From Alphaproteobacteria bacterium (lineage in GTDB: Bacteria; Pseudomonadota; Alphaproteobacteria; Micavibrionales; Micavibrionaceae), in contig JAEUKP010000010.1 of assembly GCA_016794145.1 (NCBI GenBank), positions 62,001 to 126,000 of the forward strand: DNA of 64,000 nt, read 5' to 3'. The notes below the pieces were generated by a model, which saw only the letters and a program-made list of their open reading frames with translations, was not told the DNA's origin and ran no database searches. A program made the translations under genes and the position numbers. Position 1 is the first letter of the stretch; each line of letters starts with the position of its first letter. Positions 8,362-16,790 of the stretch are shown one piece after another.

Positions 8362-8739
8362 TTACGCTGCTTTTTGAGCCGCCTCAAGGGCCGATTTGGC
8401 CTGATCAAAAACAGACTTGAAAGCCGCCGCATCTTTAACCGCGATTTCAGCCAAAACTTTACGATCAATTGCAATACCTGCCAAATGAACACCATTCATA
8501 AAACGGGCATAGGTAAGGCCATGTTCACGGGCTGCCGCATTAATACGTTGAATCCACAGGCTACGGAAATCACGCTTTTTATTGCGACGATCACGATACG
8601 CATAACGAAGGGCTTTCTCAACCCGTTGCAAAGCAATGCGGTAGCAATTGCTTGAGCGACCGCGATATCCTTTGGCCAATTTCAAAATTTTAGTGTGACG
8701 GGCGTGAGCGCGTGGGGAACCTTTTTTTACACGAGACAT
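8362..8739 (-). CDS. rplT: 50S ribosomal protein L20
   Basis: L20 binds 23S rRNA early in large-subunit assembly. The protein has the family start MSRVKKG, the basic core [15 protein letters not shown] and the highly conserved [20 protein letters not shown]. At 125 residues it is a few residues longer than usual because of an Ala-rich C-terminal tail. It follows rpmI by 15 bases. The pheS-pheT pair that often follows rplT is absent; a terminator comes instead. Confidence 0.98.
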   Translation of the reverse strand: MSRVKKGSPRAHARHTKILKLAKGYRGRSSNCYRIALQRVEKALRYAYRDRRNKKRDFRSLWIQRINAAAREHGLTYARFMNGVHLAGIAIDRKVLAEIAVKDAAAFKSVFDQAKSALEAAQKAA

Positions 8740-8754
8740 TTAGACATCCTCCTT

Positions 8755-9003
8755 TTAATCCAACACGATTGGTGCTGGGTTGTGGTTTGTTTTCTTGAGG
8801 CCACGGCTATATGGCATAAAATTCTCAAGAATGATGCGTCCGTCCATCTCAGCAAGGATAGAAGTCCCACGAGCTTTGCGTTTCATCGATTTGGGCTTGT
8901 TCATTTGCATGTGGCGCATTTTGGCTGGCTTGAATTTAACCTTACCAGAAGCAGTCACCATAAAGCGCTTTTTAGCAGCGCTTTTTGTTTTCATTTTCGG
9001 CAT
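8755..9003 (-). CDS. rpmI: 50S ribosomal protein L35
   Basis: The family signature MPKMKTKSAAKKRF is at the N terminus and the rest is strongly basic. L35 is a small 50S protein normally of about 65 residues; this one has 82, with a C-terminal extension ending NPAPIVLD. AAAGGAGAAAGAA precedes the ATG, an ideal ribosome binding site. infC, usually just upstream, is not here, so rpmI-rplT form a two-gene unit with their own candidate promoter. Confidence 0.96.
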   Translation of the reverse strand: MPKMKTKSAAKKRFMVTASGKVKFKPAKMRHMQMNKPKSMKRKARGTSILAEMDGRIILENFMPYSRGLKKTNHNPAPIVLD

Positions 9004-9101
9004 TTCTTTCTCCTTTTAGTGTGTGTTCAACACCCGAATTCCTTATGCCCCATCGAGGCAGCCGATATATAAGCCAGATGAGAGAAATTCAGGAACGGGC
9101 A

Positions 9102-9131
9102 GTTATACACAGACCCAATACCAAAAAGCAA
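9102..9131 (-). promoter_or_regulatory. Candidate promoter of rpmI-rplT
   Basis: On the minus strand TTGCTT (9131-9126) and TATAAC (9107-9102) are 18 bases apart, about 100 bases before rpmI. The -35 element is identical to that of the ssrA promoter. This is a pattern match only. Confidence 0.45.
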
Positions 9132-9157
9132 GCCTTTCTTCATAAAAGATATAAAAT

Positions 9158-9640
9158 TTATCGCAAATGTGCGCCAATCGCTTGCATAATATGGGGGGGG
9201 AAGTCCTGATCTTCCCAAGGCAAGTAAATCCAGGTATCCTGGGTTGTCTCGGACGCATAAAAATCCGTCACAGCCTTTCCCTCTGGCTTGACATAGATGC
9301 AGGCATAAGTGGCATCAGGCAAAATCCTGCGTAACGCCTTGAATGTGTTTCCGGTATCCGACAAATCATCGATAATCAGACAATTTTGACCCGTTCCAAT
9401 CCCATCTGGCATTTTTAAGACTGTTGCTGCGGACTGGGTTTGGTGGTCATAACTTTTGATACTGACTGTATCTATTATACGGATGTCCAATTCACGGGCG
9501 ACAAGACAGGCCGGAACCATACCACCACGGGTCACAGCGATTAACCTCTCCCACTTCTGGCCAGAAGATCGCAATTGACTGCACAATATTTTGGATAAAA
9601 CATGAATCTCGTTCCAGGATACGGGCAAATCGATGGACAT
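9158..9640 (-). CDS. gpt: Xanthine-guanine phosphoribosyltransferase
   Basis: This enzyme salvages guanine and xanthine (and hypoxanthine) by transferring ribose phosphate from PRPP, at the cytoplasmic face of the membrane. The PRPP-binding motif is CLIIDDLSDTGNT, the flexible-loop region carries VSIKSYDHQTQ and the C-terminal base-recognition segment has TWIYLPWEDQD, as in E. coli Gpt. The frame is open to an ATG at 9679, but that start has its purine-rich tract with no spacing. The ATG at 9640 has GGAG 8 bases upstream and aligns with the N terminus of known Gpt proteins, giving 160 residues. It stands upstream of and in the same direction as rpmI-rplT. Confidence 0.9.
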   Translation of the reverse strand: MSIDLPVSWNEIHVLSKILCSQLRSSGQKWERLIAVTRGGMVPACLVARELDIRIIDTVSIKSYDHQTQSAATVLKMPDGIGTGQNCLIIDDLSDTGNTFKALRRILPDATYACIYVKPEGKAVTDFYASETTQDTWIYLPWEDQDFPPHIMQAIGAHLR

Positions 9641-9871
9641 AGACGGGGCTCCATTGAAAGAATTTTGGTTTTGGGGCATCTCCCCCCTTGATAAAGGAGG
9701 TCGCGCTTAAAAAAAAGAGAAAAATACATTTTTTATGAAAATATTTAAATTAAGGCACAATTAAGGCAAGAATCCCCCCAAGAATCGCCATAATTATATG
9801 AGATGATAAGAAGATAAGAATTTACGTTCAGTGCCTAAATTCGAAACGCCGAAATGCAACACACAATGACT

Positions 9872-9908
9872 AAAAGCCCGATGCTTGTTCCTCCTCGCAT
9901 CGGGTTTT
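9872..9908. terminator. Terminator downstream of rarA
   Basis: AAAAGCCCGATGC (9872-9884) and GCATCGGGTTTT (9897-9908) form a GC-rich stem with T runs on both strands. It lies 38 bases past the end of the leftward rarA gene. The rest of the gene-free stretch 9641-9945 holds only AT-rich sequence and the probable gpt promoter region; I see no gene in it. Confidence 0.8.
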
Positions 9909-9945
9909 ACTTTGCGAATGAAACAGGGCAGATTACAGATTGTAA

Positions 9946-11265
9946 TTACGATTTATATTTTTTTTCAATCCTCAATTTGTGCCAATACTCCAGGCGCTTG
10001 TTGATTTCGCGCTCAAACCCACGATCAGGCGGTCCATAAAACTGGATCCGGCCCATGCCATCAGGAAAATAATCTTGCCCTGAAAATCCATCCTTCGTAT
10101 CAGGGTCATATTGGTATCCTTTGCCATAGCCCTCAGATTTCATCAACCCTGTCGGTGCATTCAAAATATGTTTTGGGGGCATCAAAGAACCATATGTCTC
10201 TGCCGCCAATCGCGCCTGTTTATAGGCAACATAGTTGGCGTTTGATTTGGGCGCTGTTGCCAGATAGATCAGAGCCTGAGAGAGGGCGAGTTCTCCTTCT
10301 GGTGACCCTAAACGTTCAAAAGTTTCAGCGGCCGCAAGGCATTGCAGATGAGCCATAGGATCCGCCAGACCGATATCCTCGACAGCCATTCTGATCATCC
10401 GCCGTGCGATATACCGAGGATCCTCACCACCATCCAACATGCGTGCAAACCAATAAAGTGCAGCATCAACATCTGAACCACGAACAGATTTATGAAGGGC
10501 AGAAATCAGATTGTAATGCGCGTCTTCTCCCTTATCATAAAGAGGGGCGCGTTTCTGTACGATTGAAAACAACCCTGCGGAATCAAGAGTTTTTCCCGCT
10601 GGGGCTTGCTGATAAATTTGATCAATCATCGTCAAAAAATAACGACCATCTCCATCAGCCAAAGCTTTAAGTGGCCCGATGGCGTCTGTCTCAAGAGGAA
10701 TTTTCCGGTTGAAATAGGTCTCAGCCCTTAGAATAAGCGCATCAAGGGCCTGATCATCCAAACGTTTAAGAACCAGGACCTGACAGCGTGATAACAATGC
10801 TGCATTCAATTCAAAAGATGGATTCTCGGTTGTTGCTCCGATTAAAATAATGGTTCCGTCTTCAACAACCGGTAAAAAAGCATCTTGTTGTGCCTTATTG
10901 AATCTGTGGATTTCGTCAACAAATAATAGGGTTCCTTTTCCCTGCGATTTCCTGAATCTTGCCGATTCAAAAACTTTTTTAAGGTCCGCAACACCCGAAA
11001 AAATTGCAGAAATCTGCTCAAAATAACAATCGCTATGATCCGCCATTAATCGTGCAAGGGTTGTTTTCCCACATCCTGGAGGACCCCAGAAGATCATAGA
11101 AGATAATCGCCTGTTTTCAATCATACGGGACAGAGGAGCGTTTGGTGCAATTAAATGCTCCTGACCAACAACATCTGCAAGGGTCTGGGGTCTTAATATA
11201 TCAGACAGTGGGCGAAGTGTGTCTGAATCTACATTCGGACTTTGTGTTTCAAAAAGATCAGCCAT
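9946..11265 (-). CDS. rarA: Replication-associated recombination protein A (AAA ATPase)
   Basis: RarA (MgsA) is a clamp-loader-like AAA+ ATPase that acts at stalled replication forks, probably with SSB and RecQ-type proteins. The start PLSDILRPQTLADVVGQEHL is the family signature. Walker A is GPPGCGKTT at residues 61-69, Walker B is LLFVDEIHRFNK, and sensor 1 is GATTENPSFELN. The C-terminal part contains the conserved GGEDPRYIARRMIRMAVEDIGLADP tract and the AVYLATAPKSN-like region that mark RarA rather than RuvB or DnaX. At 439 residues the length is normal. It is a single-gene unit closed by the terminator at 9872-9908. Confidence 0.96.
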   Translation of the reverse strand: MADLFETQSPNVDSDTLRPLSDILRPQTLADVVGQEHLIAPNAPLSRMIENRRLSSMIFWGPPGCGKTTLARLMADHSDCYFEQISAIFSGVADLKKVFESARFRKSQGKGTLLFVDEIHRFNKAQQDAFLPVVEDGTIILIGATTENPSFELNAALLSRCQVLVLKRLDDQALDALILRAETYFNRKIPLETDAIGPLKALADGDGRYFLTMIDQIYQQAPAGKTLDSAGLFSIVQKRAPLYDKGEDAHYNLISALHKSVRGSDVDAALYWFARMLDGGEDPRYIARRMIRMAVEDIGLADPMAHLQCLAAAETFERLGSPEGELALSQALIYLATAPKSNANYVAYKQARLAAETYGSLMPPKHILNAPTGLMKSEGYGKGYQYDPDTKDGFSGQDYFPDGMGRIQFYGPPDRGFEREINKRLEYWHKLRIEKKYKS

Positions 11266-11355
11266 GAACTGACTTTAATGATCTTTTTGAAAAATTACGA
11301 CTTTTTTTAAAAAATATGATATAAAAATCTGTTTTTATTTGCACAGGTTTCCATC

Positions 11356-12108
11356 ATGACAGACAGTATTGTAAGTTCAAAAGATTCCATTGAGGCCGCC
11401 TCTCGTAGCCGTGTGTCCTTCTCAGGACATGGTGCTTCAAGGGGGGCTGCGGGTTATATTGACCCGAATGACCAAGATATTAATGTTGATTTTCTAGGCC
11501 GTCGTGGTGACAGCCTTTCGATCAACCCACCTCCCGATGGGTTTGGTGATATCCGGATTGCAGCCGCATGGGATAATCAAATGGTACCCGATACTAGCTT
11601 TCTTGGAAAATTGTTTAAAAGACAAAAGCCTGCCGATATAGATCTTGATCTTGGGATTCTTTATGAAATGCAAGATGGATCGAAGGGCGCAATCCAGGCC
11701 TTCGGTAAAACGATGGGGAGTTATAGAACCCCTCCTTATTTATCGTTATCAGGAGATGAACAATCAGGTGATTCTAAAGGGGATGATGAATTCATACATC
11801 TGAATGGCAAGGAATGGCCAAAATTCAAGCGTCTTTTGATTTACGTCTATATATACAGGGGAGCGATGGACTGGGCCCATGTAAAACCACAAATCCATCT
11901 TCGTGTCCCAAACGAAAAACAAATGGTTGTTACACTTTCAAGCCATCATAAAAGCTTGGGGCTCTGTGCGATTGCGGGGATTGAAAATGTAAGGAACGGG
12001 ATGAGCATTACAAACCATACAGAATATTTTGTAGGTCACGCGGAAATGGATAGGGCATTCGGTTTTGGGTTGGAATGGACGGACGGAGAGAAAGACTTAG
12101 AAAGATAA
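11356..12108 (+). CDS. TerA/TerD-family stress protein
   Basis: This 250-residue cytoplasmic protein matches the TerA branch of the TerD family (tellurium resistance and general stress proteins, calcium-binding in characterised members). Recognisable are the IDLDLGILYEMQDGSKGAIQ acidic strand near residue 95, PPYLSLSGDEQSG near 125, FKRLLIYVYIYRGAMDW near 158 and the end HAEMDRAFGFGLEWTDG. The N terminus has a Ser-rich lead and an INVDFLGRRGDSLSINPP segment. No terB, terC or terE neighbours are present, so it is a stand-alone member. The start is the ATG at 11356 with a weak AGG upstream. What stress it serves cannot be told from here. Confidence 0.8.
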   Translation: MTDSIVSSKDSIEAASRSRVSFSGHGASRGAAGYIDPNDQDINVDFLGRRGDSLSINPPPDGFGDIRIAAAWDNQMVPDTSFLGKLFKRQKPADIDLDLGILYEMQDGSKGAIQAFGKTMGSYRTPPYLSLSGDEQSGDSKGDDEFIHLNGKEWPKFKRLLIYVYIYRGAMDWAHVKPQIHLRVPNEKQMVVTLSSHHKSLGLCAIAGIENVRNGMSITNHTEYFVGHAEMDRAFGFGLEWTDGEKDLER

Positions 12109-12362
12109 GATATCCCGTAACCTATTTCTTTTTCTGCTTTATAGAACCCTCTGCGAAAGTCTCATGATTGATACTGTTTTGGGGTGAGAGTACGGATTTA
12201 TTACGGCATGAGTGATAAGGGATGTAGAAATCATCCGTTATCATCCGTGTGAAAAAAGAAAAACAAAAAAGGTTCAAAGCCAGCACAAAGGCGGCATAAA
12301 TCTCTTTTTACCTTGTAGTATGGTGCTGGTGTAGGAGGGGCATTTTAAAATCTACCAAAAAT

Positions 12363-12722
12363 TTATGGCGCGGGAGGGGGTGGGGTAGATTCTTCGCATG
12401 TTCGTCCTGCTAAAGAAGTTTCCCAAGATTTTCTTGTATGGTCATTCGAGGAGCGTTGAACCATATAATCCTGAGCCAATCTTAAAAGGCCTTGCCCATA
12501 GCTTCTCCCTTCTAGGAATCCTACTATAGCAGCCATAACAGTATTTTGATCTTCTTGACTAAATTTCAATGTAGCCATTCTGGCTTGAATGATGTCGAAA
12601 TACTCCTGAGCATCAGAATCGCTGATCGTCGGAGATGTCCGAGCAAAAAATTCTATCATGTCCTCAAATCTCGTCACGGCACCAATCCCGCCGGCATCAA
12701 TTTCATTAAAATCTTTTCTCAT
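12363..12722 (-). CDS. Hypothetical protein, 119 residues
   Basis: AAGG lies 6 bases ahead of the ATG, supporting the start. The product is soluble, largely helical by composition, with an acidic first half (RFEDMIEFFARTSPTISDSDAQEYFDII) and a Pro-rich end. There is no signal peptide or membrane segment. I do not recognise the family. It stands alone between the TerA-like gene and aat; the flanking gaps (12109-12362 and 12723-13009) hold no further gene I can support. Confidence 0.6.
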   Translation of the reverse strand: MRKDFNEIDAGGIGAVTRFEDMIEFFARTSPTISDSDAQEYFDIIQARMATLKFSQEDQNTVMAAIVGFLEGRSYGQGLLRLAQDYMVQRSSNDHTRKSWETSLAGRTCEESTPPPPAP

Positions 12723-13009
12723 CGCACACCTTATTTTCTATTTTGTCTGAATTTTTTTATGTTAATACATAGATTCCTTTTTTGCAAGCCTTATTTTTGC
12801 GCGGGATCCGAGATTTGTCGATTGTCGACATATGGTTTTTCCAATTAAAAATAGACATATTGGAAAAGATTTTTTGAACCACCAAGATCATGAAGCGATT
12901 GAGAATAGCACCCCCCTCTTACGCTTAAGAACAAGGATTAGGGTGAAAGTAAGTACAAGATACAAGGGTTCTTTGTGGTTAAAAAACGGACTTCCACGGT
13001 GTTCATTTC

Positions 13010-13609
13010 TTATTCTGAATGACTATAGAATTGAACACTATCAAGTAGCCCGGCTTGCATCAATTTCACGTAGTCTTTTTGTGGAATTTCATAAAGCCCG
13101 AATTGGTCTAAATGAGGATTCCGGAATTGGCTATCAAGAAGTTTAAATCCTTGCTTGTCTAAGTGGTCACAAAGATAGACAAGTGCAATTTTGCTCGCGT
13201 CGCTTTCAATCGAGAACATACTTTCTCCACAAAATGTGCTTCCAAGCGCAAGCCCGTATAATCCACCAACCAATCGTCCATCTTTCCATGATTCAACGCT
13301 ATGCGCGATCCCAAGTTCATGAAGGTCTATGAAAAGAGAGATAATCCTGTCATTGATCCAGGTTCCGGATTCTTTCGATCTTTGCATATTTGCACAAGCC
13401 CGAATGACCTCTGCAAAATTTGTATCAAACCGTATATCAAAGGGTGATTTGTGAATCTTCCGTTTTAACCGTTTCGGAATATGAAGGCTCCGGATCGGTA
13501 GGAGGGCCCGTGTATAGGGTGCGTAGAACTGGAAATCCTGATCTTCGCGGTGTTCTGCCATTGGAAAAAATCCCTCGCTGTAAAAACCTAGAATCTGGTC
13601 AGGGGTCAT
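13010..13609 (-). CDS. aat: Leucyl/phenylalanyl-tRNA-protein transferase
   Basis: Aat adds Leu or Phe from aminoacyl-tRNA to proteins starting with Arg or Lys, producing N-degrons for ClpS/ClpAP in the cytoplasm. The start ILGFYSEGFFPMAEHRED and the core LVGGLYGLALGSTFCGESMFS are diagnostic, as is LCDHLDKQGFKLLDSQF. At 199 residues it is shorter than the E. coli protein (234) because the N-terminal domain is trimmed, a form usual in Alphaproteobacteria. It follows accC by 29 bases and is probably the last gene of the aroQ-accB-accC-aat unit. Confidence 0.96.
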   Translation of the reverse strand: MTPDQILGFYSEGFFPMAEHREDQDFQFYAPYTRALLPIRSLHIPKRLKRKIHKSPFDIRFDTNFAEVIRACANMQRSKESGTWINDRIISLFIDLHELGIAHSVESWKDGRLVGGLYGLALGSTFCGESMFSIESDASKIALVYLCDHLDKQGFKLLDSQFRNPHLDQFGLYEIPQKDYVKLMQAGLLDSVQFYSHSE

Positions 13610-13638
13610 GGTCTGTTTTTCCCCCTTTCTTTTTGATC

Positions 13639-15000
13639 CTATTTTTTGTCAGCGTTTGCAGCTTTATTAGCCAATTTCTTTTCAAGCCAGTGGATGTTGT
13701 AGTCGCCCGATATAAATTCCGGTTGATCAAGGATCCATAAATGCAGAGGAAGGGTTGTCTTAACTCCGTCTACCACTGTTTCACGAATAGCGCGCTTCAT
13801 ACGCGCCATGCATTCTTCGCGATCTTTTCCATGAACAATCAGTTTTCCAACCATCGAGTCGTAATAGGGCGGAATCCGATATCCGCCATAGACCGCACTA
13901 TCAAATCGAACGCCCATTCCGCCCGCTGCATGGAAGGTGCGGATTTCGCCAGGAGATGGGATAAATGTATCCGGATCTTCCGCATTGATACGTACTTCCA
14001 TCGCATGCCCACGGAAACGGATATTATCTCCTTGATATCGTAAGGGTTCGCCCGCTGCGACCCGGATTTGTTCCGCAATCAGGTCGATACCGGTTAACAT
14101 TTCGGTGACCGGGTGTTCAACCTGAATGCGCGTGTTCATTTCCATAAAGAAAAACTCGCCTTTTTCCCATAGGAATTCGATCGTTCCGGCCCCAACATAT
14201 CCCATGTTACGAACCATATCGGCGGCAAGTGCCCCAATTTTTTGTCGTGCCTGGTCATCAAGCGCAGGAGAAGGAGCTTCTTCAATCACTTTTTGGTGAC
14301 GGCGTTGGGTTGAGCAGTCACGTTCACCCAAGTGAATTGCATTGCCATGCTTATCCCCGAAAATTTGTACCTCGATATGACGCGGGGTCGAAAGATATTT
14401 CTCCATATAGACGGTATCATCACCGAAGTTCGCCTTTGCTTCAGATCTTGCAGTTCTGTATTGCTCTTTGAAATCTTCTGCACGTGTGACAACTTTCATT
14501 CCACGGCCTCCACCACCTGATGCGGCTTTCATCAGAACAGGGAATCCCATTTCAATCGCCATTGCAAGACCTGATTCCTCGTCTTCAACCGCTCCCGGGG
14601 ACCCAGGAATCACAGGCAGTCCAAGTCGTTGTGCGGTTTGTTTTGCCGATACTTTATCACCCATCAGGTCAATATGTTCCGGTTTAGGGCCTATAAACGT
14701 AAAACCGTGCTCTTCGACCATCCGTGCAAATTGTGCATTTTCTGACAGGAATCCATATCCGGGGTGAATGGCATCAGCCCCAGTTAAAGCTGCGGCACTT
14801 AAAATAGCATGAATGTTCAAATAACTGTCCCGAGATTGAGGTGGACCAATACAAACACTTTCATCCGCTAGACGGACTGCCATTGCACTTGCATCTGCGG
14901 TTGAATGAACCGCGACCGTTTGAATCCCCATTTCCTGGCAGGCGCGGTGAATGCGGAGTGCGATTTCACCACGGTTAGCGATAAGGACTTTCTTGAACAT
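13639..15000 (-). CDS. accC: Biotin carboxylase subunit of acetyl-CoA carboxylase
   Basis: AccC uses ATP and bicarbonate to carboxylate the biotin on AccB, the first half-reaction of fatty-acid synthesis. The N terminus MFKKVLIANRGEIALRIHRA, the HPGYGFLSENAQFA segment, the ATP-grasp glycine loop KAASGGGGRGMK and the catalytic EMNTRIQVEHPVTE are all intact. At 453 residues it is standard length. A 139-base gap separates it from accB upstream; transcription through it is likely. Confidence 0.98.
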   Translation of the reverse strand: MFKKVLIANRGEIALRIHRACQEMGIQTVAVHSTADASAMAVRLADESVCIGPPQSRDSYLNIHAILSAAALTGADAIHPGYGFLSENAQFARMVEEHGFTFIGPKPEHIDLMGDKVSAKQTAQRLGLPVIPGSPGAVEDEESGLAMAIEMGFPVLMKAASGGGGRGMKVVTRAEDFKEQYRTARSEAKANFGDDTVYMEKYLSTPRHIEVQIFGDKHGNAIHLGERDCSTQRRHQKVIEEAPSPALDDQARQKIGALAADMVRNMGYVGAGTIEFLWEKGEFFFMEMNTRIQVEHPVTEMLTGIDLIAEQIRVAAGEPLRYQGDNIRFRGHAMEVRINAEDPDTFIPSPGEIRTFHAAGGMGVRFDSAVYGGYRIPPYYDSMVGKLIVHGKDREECMARMKRAIRETVVDGVKTTLPLHLWILDQPEFISGDYNIHWLEKKLANKAANADKK

Positions 15001-15138
15001 CTTAAACTCTCCGACCTGGTCGATTGGTTGACCAAATGATTTTATTAATTTTATTCTTACATGGAGAAGAACATATTGAAAAACTCTGTTACTCCGTATT
15101 AAGTCTTTTGCCTTGTGGTCTTTGTCGTTGAGAGTAAA

Positions 15139-15603
15139 TTATTCAATCACGACGAGGACTTCAGCAAATTCAACAGGTTGACCATTTTGTACCAGAATTT
15201 GGGTCACTGTACCGCTTTTCGGTGATTTGATTGGATTCATGACCTTCATGGCCTCGATAATCAGCAATGTATCACCTGCTTTGACGGTTGCGCCTTTTGA
15301 AATAAAGGCAGGAGCATTCGGTTCCGCAGCCATGTACACAGTCCCAACCATCGGAGATGTAACGGCGCCTGGATGATTTGCACCTATTGCAACAGGTGCA
15401 GATGTATTGGCGGCCTGTGGAATGGTTGGATCAGATGACATGATCGATTGTGCATTGATAGCATGATGTGTGTTTTGAGGAAGAACAACGCCGCCTTTAT
15501 TAACACGAATTAAGTTCTCACCCTCGGCAACTTCAATTTCTGTGAGACCTGTTTCATCAAGAAGTTTAGCCAGTTGTTTAATGGCCTCGGAATCAATTTT
15601 CAT
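15139..15603 (-). CDS. accB: Biotin carboxyl carrier protein of acetyl-CoA carboxylase
   Basis: This 154-residue carrier swings biotin between AccC and the carboxyltransferase AccAD. The C-terminal biotinyl domain (about residues 80-154) holds the attachment motif EAMKVMN with the modified lysine at residue 120. Before it is an Ala/Pro/Thr-rich flexible linker (about 50-80), and the N-terminal helical part ([18 protein letters not shown]) contacts AccC. The gene precedes accC as in most bacteria. Confidence 0.97.
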   Translation of the reverse strand: MKIDSEAIKQLAKLLDETGLTEIEVAEGENLIRVNKGGVVLPQNTHHAINAQSIMSSDPTIPQAANTSAPVAIGANHPGAVTSPMVGTVYMAAEPNAPAFISKGATVKAGDTLLIIEAMKVMNPIKSPKSGTVTQILVQNGQPVEFAEVLVVIE

Positions 15604-15732
15604 TATTCACTCATCTTTCTTAAGTGTTTTGATAGTCGTCTTAATTTTTCAATATTATGGCAATAATCATCTTATATTGCTCATCTTCTTAGTGAAATTT
15701 ATCAGAAAAGTCAAAGTGTAATGTTATGTATA

Positions 15733-16188
15733 TTATTTTTCTATCCCCAGACGTTCGGCTAAGGCCGCGATTCCCATGGCATACCCACGGGCTCCATGGC
15801 CTGCGAAATGTGCAAAAGCGTGTGGCTCAACATAAGAGACATGACGGAATGATTCCCGTTCTTTCGGGTTAGAGTGGTGGACCTCAACAACGCTGACTTT
15901 TCCTTCAAGCATTTTCAGCGCATCGTAGATTGCAACAGATGTGTGGGTATAAGCAGCAGCATTGATAATAAGGCCTCTCGCTTTATTTAAGGCATCCTGA
16001 ATCCAGGTCACCAAATCACCCTCATGGTTGCTTTGTTTGAATTCAATATCGAATCCATAAGACTCTGCCTCTTTCCGGCACATTTTTTCAATATCCTGTA
16101 TCGTTTCGTAACCATATATATGTGGCTCCCGGATTCCCAACATATTCAGATTCGGACCAAGCAGGATAAAAATAACAGGTTGTGACAT
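15733..16188 (-). CDS. aroQ: Type II 3-dehydroquinate dehydratase
   Basis: AroQ converts 3-dehydroquinate to 3-dehydroshikimate in the shikimate pathway, acting as a dodecamer. The motifs GPNLNMLGIREPHIYG (with the catalytic Tyr), IINAAAYTHTSVAIYDAL and EVHHSNPKERESFRHVS are complete and the 151-residue length is standard. It is the first gene of a leftward unit continuing with accB, accC and aat; aroQ next to accBC is common in proteobacteria. Confidence 0.97.
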   Translation of the reverse strand: MSQPVIFILLGPNLNMLGIREPHIYGYETIQDIEKMCRKEAESYGFDIEFKQSNHEGDLVTWIQDALNKARGLIINAAAYTHTSVAIYDALKMLEGKVSVVEVHHSNPKERESFRHVSYVEPHAFAHFAGHGARGYAMGIAALAERLGIEK

Positions 16189-16402
16189 CGGTAAAACTTC
16201 CTATAGGGCGGCTTTTCAGAAACGTGTACTGATTATCTGTTAAAAAGAAAAGACACACAAGGGGGGCAGATTCATTTTACCCCTTCATCTTGCATCACTT
16301 CTACTAGCACTTCTTGCAAAATTTTGATTTTTAAGAATTTCTGTGATATATCTGGTACTAATCAGATATAACATATTTAAAGCTATATTCAGGGAGAGAC
16401 AG

Positions 16403-16717
16403 GTGCCACAAAATGGTTACTGGGTAGAGTGTGTTCCTGTGCTGGGTGAAAACCTGGATCAAACGAGTGCGGATGGTGCCGGATTATACCTTGCTGCAAT
16501 CGCTTCTATACCAGAGGCAAGAGTGATTGCGAAGACACCGGAAAATGCAATCCAACAATTACGGGATAAATTGGCCAGTGTCCGTCATGAGTATTGCCAG
16601 AGCGGAAAAGATCTCCCGGCCCATGACAATCCTGTCAGACCTCCGCGAAATACCAGATTAACAAAAGGATGGATATCTGTTTACGTCAAAATGGCTGATT
16701 GTTGCCGGAATATTTAA
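16403..16717 (+). CDS. HicB-like domain protein, solitary
   Basis: From the GTG at 16403, which follows a GGGAGAGACAG tract, the frame gives 104 residues; the open frame reaches back to 16343 but without a ribosome binding site. The layout resembles the HicB antitoxin core: a YWVECVPV strand, a YLAAIASIPEARVIAKT strand pair, a helix (PENAIQQLRDKLASVRHEY) and the LPAHDNPVRPP turn after it. No C-terminal DNA-binding domain is visible and no hicA toxin gene is adjacent, so it may not be part of a toxin-antitoxin pair. The family call is from pattern only. Confidence 0.5.
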   Translation: MPQNGYWVECVPVLGENLDQTSADGAGLYLAAIASIPEARVIAKTPENAIQQLRDKLASVRHEYCQSGKDLPAHDNPVRPPRNTRLTKGWISVYVKMADCCRNI

Positions 16718-16790
16718 TTGGCCTGTCCACGCACATAATCAAAAGATATAAATCTTGGCTTTTTTAAAGGATTTCTATATAGCTGAGGCC

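Noticed and set aside
12832..13146. 104-codon + strand frame between a hypothetical gene and aat
   Set aside because: Its second half is the antisense of the aat 3' end; no ribosome binding site and no recognisable domain.
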